The notes under the pieces are model-generated. The model was not told the DNA's origin. It was given only the letters and a program-made list of their open reading frames with translations, and searched no databases. Made by a program: the position numbers and the translations under genes. From Pseudaquabacterium terrae (GTDB taxonomy: Bacteria; Pseudomonadota; Gammaproteobacteria; Burkholderiales; Burkholderiaceae_C): DNA of 64,000 bases. The stretch's first letter is position 1, and every line of letters begins with the position of its first letter. The stretch lies in contig NZ_JABRWJ010000006.1 of NCBI RefSeq assembly GCF_013266755.1, positions 434,001-498,000 on the forward strand, read 5' to 3'. This document shows, piece by piece, positions 17,612-27,366 of the stretch.

Positions 17612-19867
17612 ATGACTCGATCCGCCGCCGTGCCGCTCCTTCGCCTGCTTGCCGCCGTGCTCGGCGCCGGCGTCGCCCGTGTTGCGCTGGCGCAGACCCC
17701 CGCCGCACCGGCACCGGCGGCGTCGGCCGCGTCGGCCCCGGCGGCACGCACGCAGCAGGTGGAAGTCATCGGCAACACCGGCGCCGACAGCAACGCCGAC
17801 CGCCGGCGCTCCACCGCCTCGCGCATCGTCTACGGCCGCGAGGAGATCGACCGCATGGGCGACGCGACCCTCGGCGAGGTGCTCAAGCGCCTGCCCGGCG
17901 TCACGCTCGGCGGACCGCCCGGCCGCGGCGGGCAGATCCGCATGCGCGGCATGGGCGGCGGCTACACGCAGATCCTGATCGACGGCCAGCGCATGCCGTT
18001 CGGCTTCTCGCTCGACTCGATCGCCCCGGAGCAGATCGAGCGCATCGAGATCATGCGTGCGCCGGTCGCCGAGCACGGCGCGCGGGCGATCGCCGGCACG
18101 ATCAACGTGATCATGCGCGAGGACTTCAAGCGCCAGGCCAATGACGTCAAGCTCAGCGGCGGTTTCGAGCACGACCGGCCGCAGGGCGGTGTCAACTGGA
18201 TCTACAGCGGGCAGAACGACAAGCTCGGCTACAACCTGACAGCCACCGCCTTCCGCAACCAGCAGGGCAGTGACAGCCGCGGCGTCACGCGGCGCTTCGA
18301 CGCTGCGGGACAGCACGTGCTCGAGGAGCTCGGCCAGCAGCGCAGCCGGGACCGGCGCCAGGGCGTTTTCATGACCTCGCGCCTGCAGTTCCGGCTCGCG
18401 CCCGGTGAATCACTCGATCTGCAGCCGTTCCTCAGCCTGATGAACAGCCGCGGCAGCGATGACGGAACGCTGCAGCAGACGCTGGCCTCGGGCCAGTTGC
18501 CGAGCGGCGTCGACCCGCTGCCGTACACCCGCGCGCACGCCGACAGCAGCGGCCGCAACCGCATGGCGCGGCTGAACGGCACGTGGATGAAGCCGACTGG
18601 CAGCGGCGGCCGATTGCAGCTGCGCTTCGGCAGCATGCTGGCGACGAATCAGAGCCGCTCGCGCCGGCAGGAATTCGACGATGCCGACGGGCGCGATCAT
18701 CTGCGCGAGGACGACAGCGCGCAGCGCGACCTGTCGATCGATCTCAACGGCAAGTACTCGCAGCTGCTTGCCGAGCGCCACAGCGTCTCCGCCGGCTGGG
18801 AGCTGCAGCGCGGCGAGCGCCGCGACCGCCGCCGCACCGAGCGCGACGGCGTCGCGCTGTTCCCGGAGTACGGAGACAACCTCGAAGCGCGCACGCTGCG
18901 GCTGGCCGGCTACGTGCAGGACGAATGGGACTGGAGCAAGACCTTCTCGTTCTACGCCGGCCTGCGCTGGGAAGGCATCGAGACACGCAGCGACTCCGCG
19001 CTCGACCAACTGCGCAACCGCAGCAGCGTGCTGACGCCGCTGCTGCACATGGTGTGGAAGCTGCCCGACGCGCCGCGCGACCAGATCCGCCTCGGACTGA
19101 CGCGCAGCTACCGGGCGCCGAACACCTCGGACCTGCTCGCGCGGCCGCAGCCGACGCTGCGGCCGAACAGCGAGACCAACCCGGACCGCGCCGGCAACCC
19201 GGCGCTGAAGCCCGAGCTCGCCTGGGGGCTGGACTTGGGCCTAGAGCACTACCTCGACGCCGGCGGCATCGTCAGCGCCAATGTCTTCATGCGCCGCATC
19301 GACAACCTGATCCGCCGCGTGACGAGCCTGGAGCCGGCCGGCGATCCGGCACGGCAGCGCTTCGTCTCGCGGCCGCAGAACATCGGCGGCGCCCTGTCGG
19401 CGGGCCTCGAGCTCGAGGGCAAGGCGCGCGCATCGGACCTCTGGGCCACCGAGCTGCCGCTGTCGCTGCGGGGCAACCTGAGCCTGCTGTGGTCGCGTGT
19501 CGACGGCGTGCGCGGGCCGAACAACCGGCTCGACCAGCAGCCGCGCTTCACCGCGAATGTGGGCTTCGACCTGCCGCTGCGCGGCTCGCCGCTGACGGTC
19601 GGCGGCAACCTGAACTACACGCCGGGCTTCGAGATTCAGCAGCTCGACGAGCGCGCATACCGGCAGGGCCGCAAGCGCGTACTCGACGGCTATGCGCTGT
19701 GGCGCTTCAACCCGTCGGCGAGCGCTCGGCTGTCGGTGTCCAACGCCGCACCGCTCGACTTTGAAACCGGCAGCACCGTGCTGCTCGACGCAGGCGGCTG
19801 GCAGACGCAGGACAGCGTGGGCCGCAGCTACGCCACGGTGACCCTGCGCGCCGAGCTGCGTTTCTGA
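17612..19867 (+). CDS. TonB-dependent outer-membrane receptor
   Basis: About 751 residues. A signal peptide ends at VALA-QTP. The plug domain (about residues 60-170) includes DRMGDATLGEVLKRLPGV, GGPPGRGGQIRMRGMGGGY and PVAEHGARAIAGTINVIM. The rest is a 22-strand-type barrel ending in the outer-membrane signature TLRAELRF with C-terminal Phe. The RRLPGV/GxGG plug variety is shared with PupA/FecA-like and peptide or sugar receptors, so the ligand cannot be named. ATG 17612 is chosen; a GTG at 17609 precedes it. I see no Fur-box-like sequence in the 70-base gap upstream. Confidence 0.9.
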   Translation: MTRSAAVPLLRLLAAVLGAGVARVALAQTPAAPAPAASAASAPAARTQQVEVIGNTGADSNADRRRSTASRIVYGREEIDRMGDATLGEVLKRLPGVTLGGPPGRGGQIRMRGMGGGYTQILIDGQRMPFGFSLDSIAPEQIERIEIMRAPVAEHGARAIAGTINVIMREDFKRQANDVKLSGGFEHDRPQGGVNWIYSGQNDKLGYNLTATAFRNQQGSDSRGVTRRFDAAGQHVLEELGQQRSRDRRQGVFMTSRLQFRLAPGESLDLQPFLSLMNSRGSDDGTLQQTLASGQLPSGVDPLPYTRAHADSSGRNRMARLNGTWMKPTGSGGRLQLRFGSMLATNQSRSRRQEFDDADGRDHLREDDSAQRDLSIDLNGKYSQLLAERHSVSAGWELQRGERRDRRRTERDGVALFPEYGDNLEARTLRLAGYVQDEWDWSKTFSFYAGLRWEGIETRSDSALDQLRNRSSVLTPLLHMVWKLPDAPRDQIRLGLTRSYRAPNTSDLLARPQPTLRPNSETNPDRAGNPALKPELAWGLDLGLEHYLDAGGIVSANVFMRRIDNLIRRVTSLEPAGDPARQRFVSRPQNIGGALSAGLELEGKARASDLWATELPLSLRGNLSLLWSRVDGVRGPNNRLDQQPRFTANVGFDLPLRGSPLTVGGNLNYTPGFEIQQLDERAYRQGRKRVLDGYALWRFNPSASARLSVSNAAPLDFETGSTVLLDAGGWQTQDSVGRSYATVTLRAELRF

Positions 19868-19892
19868 AGGTGCCAACAAATACCGGCCGGGG

Positions 19893-19909
19893 TGTCGGAT
19901 CGCTTTACA
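19893..19909 (+). promoter_or_regulatory. Possible upstream activating motif (PEP-CTERM gene A)
   Basis: TGTCGGATCGCTTTACA. A matching motif (GTCG-N6-TTTAC) stands upstream of the other PEP-CTERM gene at 38444-38460. It ends 53 bases before the conserved GG of the sigma-54 promoter. Confidence 0.45.
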
Positions 19910-19961
19910 TCAGAAACAACTAGAAACACATAGGTCCTTGAATTGTCAGGATCTGTTGATC

Positions 19962-19976
19962 TGGCATGGGTCGTGC
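19962..19976 (+). promoter_or_regulatory. Sigma-54 (RpoN) promoter
   Basis: TGGCATGGGTCGTGC matches the -24/-12 consensus TGGCACN5TTGC, with GG (19963-19964) and GC (19975-19976) exactly ten bases apart. The GC ends 58 bases before the PEP-CTERM gene start at 20035, giving a short leader. Sigma-54 promoters need an ATP-driven enhancer-binding activator. Confidence 0.65.
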
Positions 19977-20034
19977 AAGGGTTCCCCCGAGGGCGCCGTC
20001 CGGCGGCCCGAACCCGCTACTTCACGGAGTTTCC

Positions 20035-20676
20035 ATGCAGCGTATTTCCACGGTCGGCCGCGTTCTCAAGGCCGCGGTGCTGGCCAGCGCCTTTGCCCTT
20101 GCCGGCGGTGCCCAAGCCGCCCTGCTGACCGCCACCGACACGACGCCCGGTGCGTTCGATGCCAGCTCCGGCACCCGCACCTTCACGCTCGGCGCCGGCT
20201 CGATCACCGACGTCAACATCGCGATCACCTTCTCGAAGTGCGACGATCCGTCGAACACCGATGGCGGCCGCTGTGCAGGCGCCGGCTTCTCGTTCAACTC
20301 GGAAATCGTCTTCCGTCTGACCAGCCCGAACGGCACGATCGTCAACCTCGTCAGCGCCGGCACCTATGGCGGCGAGACCCCGGGCAGCGGCGAGCAGACC
20401 GTGTTGTTCGACGACGAAGCGGCGACCACCGTCGGCGGCGACAGCGTCGTGTCGGGCAGCTTCAAGCCGGTGGGCCTGCTGTCGTCGATGGACGGCGCGG
20501 ATGCGGCCGGCAACTGGACCCTGTTCATCCAGGACACCGTCTTCCAGGACCCGCTGAACTACTTCAGCGCCACGCTGTCGGTCACCACCAGCGATGTGCC
20601 GGAACCGGCGTCGCTGGCGCTGGTCGGCGCCGCGCTGCTGGGCCTGGCCGGAGCCAAGCGCCGCAAGGCCGCCTGA
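20035..20676 (+). CDS. PEP-CTERM sorted protein with proprotein-convertase P-like domain
   Basis: 213 residues. A signal peptide ends at GGAQAALL. The middle (residues 35-185) has the P/Homo-B jelly-roll pattern: DVNIAITF, SEIVFRLTSPNGTIVNLV, VSGSFKPVGLLSSMDG and AAGNWTLFIQD. The C-terminus VPEPASLALVGAALLGLAG plus KRRK is a classic PEP-CTERM signal for exosortase, which removes the tail and may attach the protein to the cell surface. The start is ATG 20035 with ACGGAG upstream. Two Cys (in FSKCDDP and GGRCAGAG) may form a disulfide. Function is unknown; the gene has its own sigma-54 promoter. Confidence 0.88.
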   Translation: MQRISTVGRVLKAAVLASAFALAGGAQAALLTATDTTPGAFDASSGTRTFTLGAGSITDVNIAITFSKCDDPSNTDGGRCAGAGFSFNSEIVFRLTSPNGTIVNLVSAGTYGGETPGSGEQTVLFDDEAATTVGGDSVVSGSFKPVGLLSSMDGADAAGNWTLFIQDTVFQDPLNYFSATLSVTTSDVPEPASLALVGAALLGLAGAKRRKAA

Positions 20677-20715
20677 TGGCGTGACGGCCGGCGCTTCGGC
20701 GCCCCGTCCCGATGA

Positions 20716-20743
20716 CGAAGGCCGCGTCTCGACGCGGCCTTCG
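20716..20743 (+). terminator. Likely terminator after PEP-CTERM gene A
   Basis: Near-perfect long hairpin CGAAGGCCGCGTC/GACGCGGCCTTCG with a two-base loop. The following GCCTTTG is only weakly T-rich. It may serve the convergent SDR gene as well. Confidence 0.55.
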
Positions 20744-20762
20744 CCTTTGTGGGCCACGACGT

Positions 20763-21512
20763 TCAGCGGCCACCGCTGACGTCCATCAACGCGCCCGTCG
20801 TGTAGCTCGCCTCGTCCGACAGCAGCCAGGCGATGGCCGCGGCGACCTCGTCGGCGCGGCCCGGCCGCTGCATCGGGATCAGCTCGGCGGATTTCTGCGG
20901 CCGTGCGCGGTCACCGCTGGCGGCATGGATGTCGGTGTCGATGATGCCCGGGCGCACCGCGTTGACGCGCACGCCCTCGGCCGCCAGCTCGCGCGCCAGG
21001 CCGATCGTGAACGTGTCGATCGCACCTTTGCTGGCCGCATAGTCGACGTACATCGCCGGCCCGCCCAGCACGGCGGCGATGCTCGAGACGTTGACGATCG
21101 CGCCGCCCGCGCCGCCGTGGCGGATGCTCATGCGGCGCACCGCCTCGCGGCTGCACAGCAGCGTTCCGATCACGTTGGTGTCCATCATCCGGCGCCAGCG
21201 CGCGACGTCCATCTCGTCGAGCCGCGCCTTCATCGCGACGATGCCCGCGTTGTTGACCAGGCCGGCGAGCCGCCCGGCTTCGGCATCGAGGCGCTCGAAC
21301 ATCGCCAGCACTTGGCGCTCGTCGCCGACATCGGCCTGCACGGTGAACGCACGCCGGCCCAGCGAGCGCAGCTGCTCGGCGACGCCCTCGGCCGATGCGG
21401 CATCACGCTGGTAGTTGATCACGACATCGAAGCCGCGCCGGGCGACGGCGAGCGCGGTCGCGGCGCCGATGCCGCGGCCGCCGCCGGTGATCAGGATCGT
21501 CATCGGAGTCAT
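20763..21512 (-). CDS. SDR-family oxidoreductase
   Basis: 249 residues of a classical short-chain dehydrogenase. The NAD(P) motif is TGGGRGIG near residue 10, NNAG near 90, and the catalytic set is Ser in VNVSSIAAV and Tyr/Lys in YVDYAASKG. The residue after the second beta strand region (YQRDAA) hints at NADP preference, which is only an inference. The substrate is not predictable; such proteins are often annotated FabG-like or glucose-1-dehydrogenase-like. Starts are ATG 21512 or 21503. It is divergent from the ABC transporter genes. Confidence 0.85.
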   Translation of the reverse strand: MTPMTILITGGGRGIGAATALAVARRGFDVVINYQRDAASAEGVAEQLRSLGRRAFTVQADVGDERQVLAMFERLDAEAGRLAGLVNNAGIVAMKARLDEMDVARWRRMMDTNVIGTLLCSREAVRRMSIRHGGAGGAIVNVSSIAAVLGGPAMYVDYAASKGAIDTFTIGLARELAAEGVRVNAVRPGIIDTDIHAASGDRARPQKSAELIPMQRPGRADEVAAAIAWLLSDEASYTTGALMDVSGGR

Positions 21513-21569
21513 CGGACGATTGTGCGGCTTCGGTACAGTGGTCGGTTCCGAACCGGGAACCCTCCAGCC

Positions 21570-22601
21570 ATGTCGCTCCGTCGCCGCACCCTGATCGCCG
21601 CCACGCCGGCACTGCTCGCCGCACCCGCGCTGCTGCACGCGCAGGCGCTCGAAAAACCGAAGCTGACGCTGGCCGTCGGCGGCAAGAACCTGCTGTACTA
21701 CCTGCCGCTGACGATCGCCGAGCAGCTCGGCTACTTCAAGGCCGAGGGGCTCGAGGTGCAGATCGTCGACTTCGCGGGCGGCTCGCAGGCGCTGCGCGCG
21801 CTGATCGGCGGCAGCGCCGATGTCGTCAGCGGCGCCTTCGAGCACACGGTGAACATGCAGGCCAAGGGCCAGCGGCTGCGCGCCGTCGTGCTGATGGGCC
21901 GTGCGCCGCAGATCGTGCTCGGCGTCAATCCGAAGACGATGCCGAACTTCAAGACGGTGGCCGACCTGAAGGGCAAGAAGATCGGCGTCACCGCGCCCGG
22001 CAGCTCGACCAACGTGATGGCGAACTTCGTGCTCGCGAAGGCGGGCCTGAAGCCGGGCGACGTCAGCATCATCGGCGTCGGTGCCGGCAACGGCGCGGTC
22101 GCCGCGATGCGCTCGGGCCAGATCGACGCGATCTCGAACCTCGACCCGGTGATCTCGCTGCTGCAGCGCTCGAACGACCTGAAGATCGTCTCCGACACGC
22201 GCATCGTCGCCGAGGCCGACAAGGTCTTCGGCGGGCCGATGCCGGCCGGATGCCTGTACCTGCCGCAGACCTTCATCGACAAGCATCCGCGCACCGTGCA
22301 GGCGCTGGTCAACGCGATCGTGCGCGCCGACAAATGGGTGCAGGCGGCCGGCCCGGGCGAGATCATCAAGACGGTGCCCGAGAGTTACCTGCTCGGCGAC
22401 CGCGCGGTCTACATCGATGCCTTCCTCGCGGCCAAGGGCGCGCTGTCGCCCGACGGGATGTTTCCCGAGGCGGGGCCCGAGACCGCGCGCCGCGCGCTCG
22501 CGAGCATCGATGCCGAGATCGCCAAGGCGGCGCTGGACCTGAAGGCGGTCTACACCAACGACTTCGTCAAGGTCGCCAACAGCAAGTACCCGAAGGGCTG
22601 A
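21570..22601 (+). CDS. ABC transporter substrate-binding protein (NMT1/SsuA type)
   Basis: 343 residues. The signal peptide begins MSLRRRTLIAATPALLAAPA, with a triple-Arg head that could use Tat. The mature part shows the NMT1/THI5-like periplasmic-binding pattern: YLPLTIAEQLGYFKAEGLEV, GGSADVVSGAFEHT and DLKGKKIGVTAPGSSTN. This family carries sulfonates, nitrate/cyanate, pyrimidines or aromatic acids, so the ligand is open. It is the first of three genes. A TACAGT box at about 21534 could be its -10. Confidence 0.88.
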   Translation: MSLRRRTLIAATPALLAAPALLHAQALEKPKLTLAVGGKNLLYYLPLTIAEQLGYFKAEGLEVQIVDFAGGSQALRALIGGSADVVSGAFEHTVNMQAKGQRLRAVVLMGRAPQIVLGVNPKTMPNFKTVADLKGKKIGVTAPGSSTNVMANFVLAKAGLKPGDVSIIGVGAGNGAVAAMRSGQIDAISNLDPVISLLQRSNDLKIVSDTRIVAEADKVFGGPMPAGCLYLPQTFIDKHPRTVQALVNAIVRADKWVQAAGPGEIIKTVPESYLLGDRAVYIDAFLAAKGALSPDGMFPEAGPETARRALASIDAEIAKAALDLKAVYTNDFVKVANSKYPKG

Positions 22602-23428
22602 TGGCCGCCGCCGTGCCACCGGCCTTGCGGCTGGCCGATGTGCGCTGCACCTTCGTCGCGCGCGACGATCCCGGCCAGCGCTACACCGCTGTCGACCAGG
22701 TGTCGCTGGCGGTCGGCGCCGGCGAGTTCGTCTCGGTGGTCGGTCCGACCGGCTGCGGCAAGAGCACGCTGCTGAACGTCGCGGCCGGGCTGCTGATGCC
22801 CAGCAGCGGCACCGTCGAGGTGTTCGGTGAGCCGTTGCAGGGGCTGAACCGGCGCGCCGGCTACATGTTCCAGACCGAAAGCCTGATGCCGTGGCGCAGC
22901 GCGCTGGCCAACGTGTCGGCGGGCCTGGAGTTCCGCGGCGTGCCGCCGGTCGAGGCGCGCACGCAGGCCGAGGCCTGGCTGCGTCGCGTCGGCCTCGGCG
23001 GCTTCGGTGATCGCTATCCGCACCAGCTTTCCGGCGGCATGCGCAAGCGCACCAGCCTCGCGCAGGTGCTGGTGCTCGACCCGGACATCATCCTGATGGA
23101 CGAGCCGTTCTCGGCGCTCGATATCCAGACGCGGCAGCTGATGGAGAACGAGGTCCTTGCGCTGTGGCAGCAGAAGAAGAAGGCCGTGCTCTTCATCACC
23201 CACGACCTCGACGAAGCCATCGCGATGAGCGACCGCGTGGTCGTGATGAGCGCCGGCCCGGCGTCGCGGCCGATCGGCGAGTTCGCGGTCGACCTGGCGC
23301 GGCCGCGCGACGTCGCCGAAGTGCGGTCGACGCCCCGTTTCATCGAGATCCACAACGCGATCTGGGCCGTGCTGCGGGACGAGGTCTTGAAGGGTTATCG
23401 GCAGCAGCTTCAGATGAAGGGCGCGTGA
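22601..23428 (+). CDS. ABC transporter ATP-binding protein (nitrate/sulfonate type)
   Basis: 275 residues. Walker A is GPTGCGKSTLLN near residue 50, the Q-loop is MFQTESLMPW near 90, the signature is LSGGMRKR near 143, and Walker B with switch His is IILMDEPFSALD and FITHDLDEAI. These match the SsuB/TauB/NrtD class. The start ATG overlaps the preceding stop by one base. It supplies ATP hydrolysis for the transporter encoded on either side. Confidence 0.93.
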   Translation: MAAAVPPALRLADVRCTFVARDDPGQRYTAVDQVSLAVGAGEFVSVVGPTGCGKSTLLNVAAGLLMPSSGTVEVFGEPLQGLNRRAGYMFQTESLMPWRSALANVSAGLEFRGVPPVEARTQAEAWLRRVGLGGFGDRYPHQLSGGMRKRTSLAQVLVLDPDIILMDEPFSALDIQTRQLMENEVLALWQQKKKAVLFITHDLDEAIAMSDRVVVMSAGPASRPIGEFAVDLARPRDVAEVRSTPRFIEIHNAIWAVLRDEVLKGYRQQLQMKGA

Positions 23429-23431
23429 ACC

Positions 23432-24259
23432 ATGTGGCAGGCCCTGAAACCGAATCGGCGCAACCTTCGCGTGTGGCAGGTCGGCCTGCTGGTGGCAGTG
23501 TTCGCGCTGTGGCATGCGCTGACGACGCCCGGGCTGCTGCCGAATGTCGTGTTCGAGAACGATCAACAGGCGGCCTTCTTCTTCGGCGAGCCGCTGAAGG
23601 TCTTCGGCCGCATCTGGAAGTGGTTCCTCGTCGATGCGGACATCTACGCGCACCTGTGGGTCACGTTGATCGAGACCGTGCTGGCGTTCGGCTTCGGCGC
23701 CGTCTTCGGCCTCGGCGCCGGGCTGTGGCTGGCTCTGCAGCCGATGGCCAGCGCGCTGCTGGAGCCCTACATCAAGGCGCTGAACTCGATGCCGCGCATC
23801 ATCCTCGCGCCGATCTTCGCGGTCTGGTTCGGGCTCGGCATCGCCAGCAAGGTCGCGCTCGGCGTCACGCTGGTCTTCTTCATCGTCTTCTTCAACGTCT
23901 ACCAGGGCGTCAAGGAGGTGAGCCCGGTGATCCTGGCCAACGCGCGCATGCTGGGCGCGTCGCAGCGCCAGTTGCTGCGCCATGTCTACCTGCCGAGCGC
24001 GACGAGCTGGGTCTTCAGCTCGCTGCACAGCAGCGTCGGGCTGGCCTTCGTCGGCGCGGTGGTCGGGGAATATCTGGGCTCGGCCAGCGGCGTCGGCTAC
24101 CTGATCCACCAGGCCGAGGGCGTGTTCGACATCAACACCGTGATGGCCGGCATCCTGGTGCTGACCGGCTTCGCGCTGGCGCTCGATGCCGCGGTGGGCC
24201 GCATCGAACGCAAATTGATGAAGTGGCAGCCGCGCGCGGGCGAGACCGAGAAGCTCTAA
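23432..24259 (+). CDS. ABC transporter permease (nitrate/sulfonate type)
   Basis: 275 residues with about six membrane helices. The EAA loop that contacts the ATPase is visible as NARMLGASQRQLLRHVYLPS near residue 170. The last helix ends near residue 260, before KLMKWQPRAGETEKL. It completes the three-gene transporter and begins three bases after the ATPase stop. Confidence 0.92.
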   Translation: MWQALKPNRRNLRVWQVGLLVAVFALWHALTTPGLLPNVVFENDQQAAFFFGEPLKVFGRIWKWFLVDADIYAHLWVTLIETVLAFGFGAVFGLGAGLWLALQPMASALLEPYIKALNSMPRIILAPIFAVWFGLGIASKVALGVTLVFFIVFFNVYQGVKEVSPVILANARMLGASQRQLLRHVYLPSATSWVFSSLHSSVGLAFVGAVVGEYLGSASGVGYLIHQAEGVFDINTVMAGILVLTGFALALDAAVGRIERKLMKWQPRAGETEKL

Positions 24260-24290
24260 GGAGGGCCGGTTGACCACCCCTGAGCCGGCG

Positions 24291-24659
24291 TCACATCCCG
24301 CAGAGCTTGCGGAAGGGTCCCAGCACCGCCTCGCCGCGGAAGGGCTTGACGATCCAGCCGTTGACACCGATGTCCTTGCCGCGTGCACGCATGCCGGCGT
24401 TGTCTTCGGTGGTGAGCATGACGATGCGCACGGCGGTGTTGCCGAGGTCCTTGCGGATCATCTCGGCCATCGTCAACCCGTCCATGTTGGGCATGTTGAT
24501 GTCGCTCACCACGAGGCGGATGTCGGGGTCGTTTTGCAGCTGGCGCAGGCCGTCGCGACCGTCGTGGGCGATGGCGACTTCGAAGCCGTTCTGCGACAGG
24601 AAGGTGGAGACGATCCCGCGCATCGTGCTGGAATCGTCGACAACGAGAACCTGGGCCAT
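24291..24659 (-). CDS. CheY-like single-domain response regulator
   Basis: 122 residues, receiver domain only. The acidic pair is in VLVVDDSSTM (residues 5-10), the phospho-acceptor is Asp in VVSDINMPNMDG near residue 55, the conserved Thr is in IVMLTTEDN near 83, and Lys is in WIVKPFRGE near 106. It has no DNA-binding domain, so it acts by protein contact, as in chemotaxis. It is adjacent to and downstream of a CheX-like gene in the same direction. Start ATG 24659 is fixed by the domain; longer readings upstream are shadows. Confidence 0.9.
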   Translation of the reverse strand: MAQVLVVDDSSTMRGIVSTFLSQNGFEVAIAHDGRDGLRQLQNDPDIRLVVSDINMPNMDGLTMAEMIRKDLGNTAVRIVMLTTEDNAGMRARGKDIGVNGWIVKPFRGEAVLGPFRKLCGM

Positions 24660-24673
24660 GGTCGGCGTTCCGG

Positions 24674-25642
24674 TCAGAAGAGCTCGAGCTCGCCGGTCGC
24701 CGCGATGGCCGCGGGGTGAGCAAACTCGGCGAAGGCCTCGGCTTCGAACAGCAGGTTGAAGATGAAGCGCTGCACGATGATCAGCGGCCGCTGCCGCGGA
24801 CGCTTCGGGTCGGTCAGCCGGTAGCGGATGCACAGCTGCGGGTCTTGCGAACCGAACGAGATGTACTTCTGCTCGTGGTTGATGACGATCGGCACCTGCG
24901 TCTGCTGGTTGGCGAAGGCCTGAGGCGGGATGTAGCGGTTCTTGAACGCGCCCCAGATCAGGTTGGTGGTTTCGCCCAACAGGTTGTTCAGCTCGCGAAA
25001 GCCCAGGTCGCCGCCGACGCCTTCATAGCCCATGCCCTGGGCCATGCCCTGGCGCAGCGCGCCCTCCTCGGTCTGCAGCATCATGTAGCCGCGGCACCAG
25101 GTGCTTTCCAGCGCGATCAGCGTCGACACCTGGCCGTAGATGATGCGGTCGTGCACCACGTAGGGCGGCTCGTGCTCGACCTCGGCATTCGGGAAGCTCG
25201 AGCGCAGCGCATGCAGCGACAGGTCGAGGATGCCTTGCACCAGCACCGTCGGGTAGCGCAGGCCGAAGAGGCTGCGCTCGACATGCGCGCGCAGCGGCGC
25301 CATGTCGTCGCTGGGCCAGGGGTGGGTGGCGGCACGGGCCTCGGCGGCGTTCAGCGCGCGCGACGAGGTGCGGCGCAGAAAGATCGGCAGCTCCGGCCGC
25401 TGCCGGTGCAAGGCGATCGCCAGCTTCAGGCTGTCGGGTCCGTCGCAAGGCAGATCCTCGGCCAGCAGCACACCGGCCAGGTCCTTGTGCTGCGCCAGCG
25501 CATCCATCGCATCCGCGGCGGCGCAGGGAACGGTCACCAGGCCCAGCGCTTCGCAGAGCTCCAGCAGCCGCGGGTAGTGCAGCACGTCATGCTCGAGCAG
25601 CAGGACCTTGGCGGCGAGGAATGTCGGTTCGACCATCGGCAT
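24674..25642 (-). CDS. Pseudo-receiver fused to a CheX-like chemotaxis domain
   Basis: 322 residues. Residues 8-115 follow a receiver fold (AAKVLLLEHDVLHYPRLLEL), but the phospho-Asp position falls at Ala in GVLLAEDLP, so it probably cannot be phosphorylated. Residues 130-300 resemble the CheX phosphatase family, including ELNNLLGETTNLIWGAFKN, which carries the E-x-x-N helix typical of CheY-P phosphatases. It precedes a CheY-like gene by 14 bases. I infer it dephosphorylates that CheY or acts as a scaffold. No other chemotaxis genes are near. ATG 25636 is an alternative start. Confidence 0.7.
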   Translation of the reverse strand: MPMVEPTFLAAKVLLLEHDVLHYPRLLELCEALGLVTVPCAAADAMDALAQHKDLAGVLLAEDLPCDGPDSLKLAIALHRQRPELPIFLRRTSSRALNAAEARAATHPWPSDDMAPLRAHVERSLFGLRYPTVLVQGILDLSLHALRSSFPNAEVEHEPPYVVHDRIIYGQVSTLIALESTWCRGYMMLQTEEGALRQGMAQGMGYEGVGGDLGFRELNNLLGETTNLIWGAFKNRYIPPQAFANQQTQVPIVINHEQKYISFGSQDPQLCIRYRLTDPKRPRQRPLIIVQRFIFNLLFEAEAFAEFAHPAAIAATGELELF

Positions 25643-25708
25643 CGCTGGTCTATCGGCCGGGCCGTCGCCGGACTTGAGAGCTCCCTACAAGCTGCGCGCG
25701 CCGACTGT

Positions 25709-27229
<1,521 letters not shown>

Positions 27230-27316
27230 GGCGCTGTCTCCTGCGTGTGATTCGGGGATCGAAGCGGGCAGTCTAGGCCGCGCTCCCGGCGCGCGCTAGG
27301 CGCCCGGGGCTGGATT

Positions 27317-27340
27317 CATTGTTCAGAACGGCGAACAATG
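27317..27340. promoter_or_regulatory. Inverted-repeat operator between mmsA and lysR
   Basis: Perfect 8-bp inverted repeat CATTGTTC (27317-27324) and GAACAATG (27333-27340) with an 8-base spacer. It lies 26 bases before the LysR start and 88 bases before mmsA, the usual place for a LysR-type regulator to bind. Confidence 0.6.
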
Positions 27341-27366
27341 CCGGCTCCGAATCGAGAACAGCTGCC

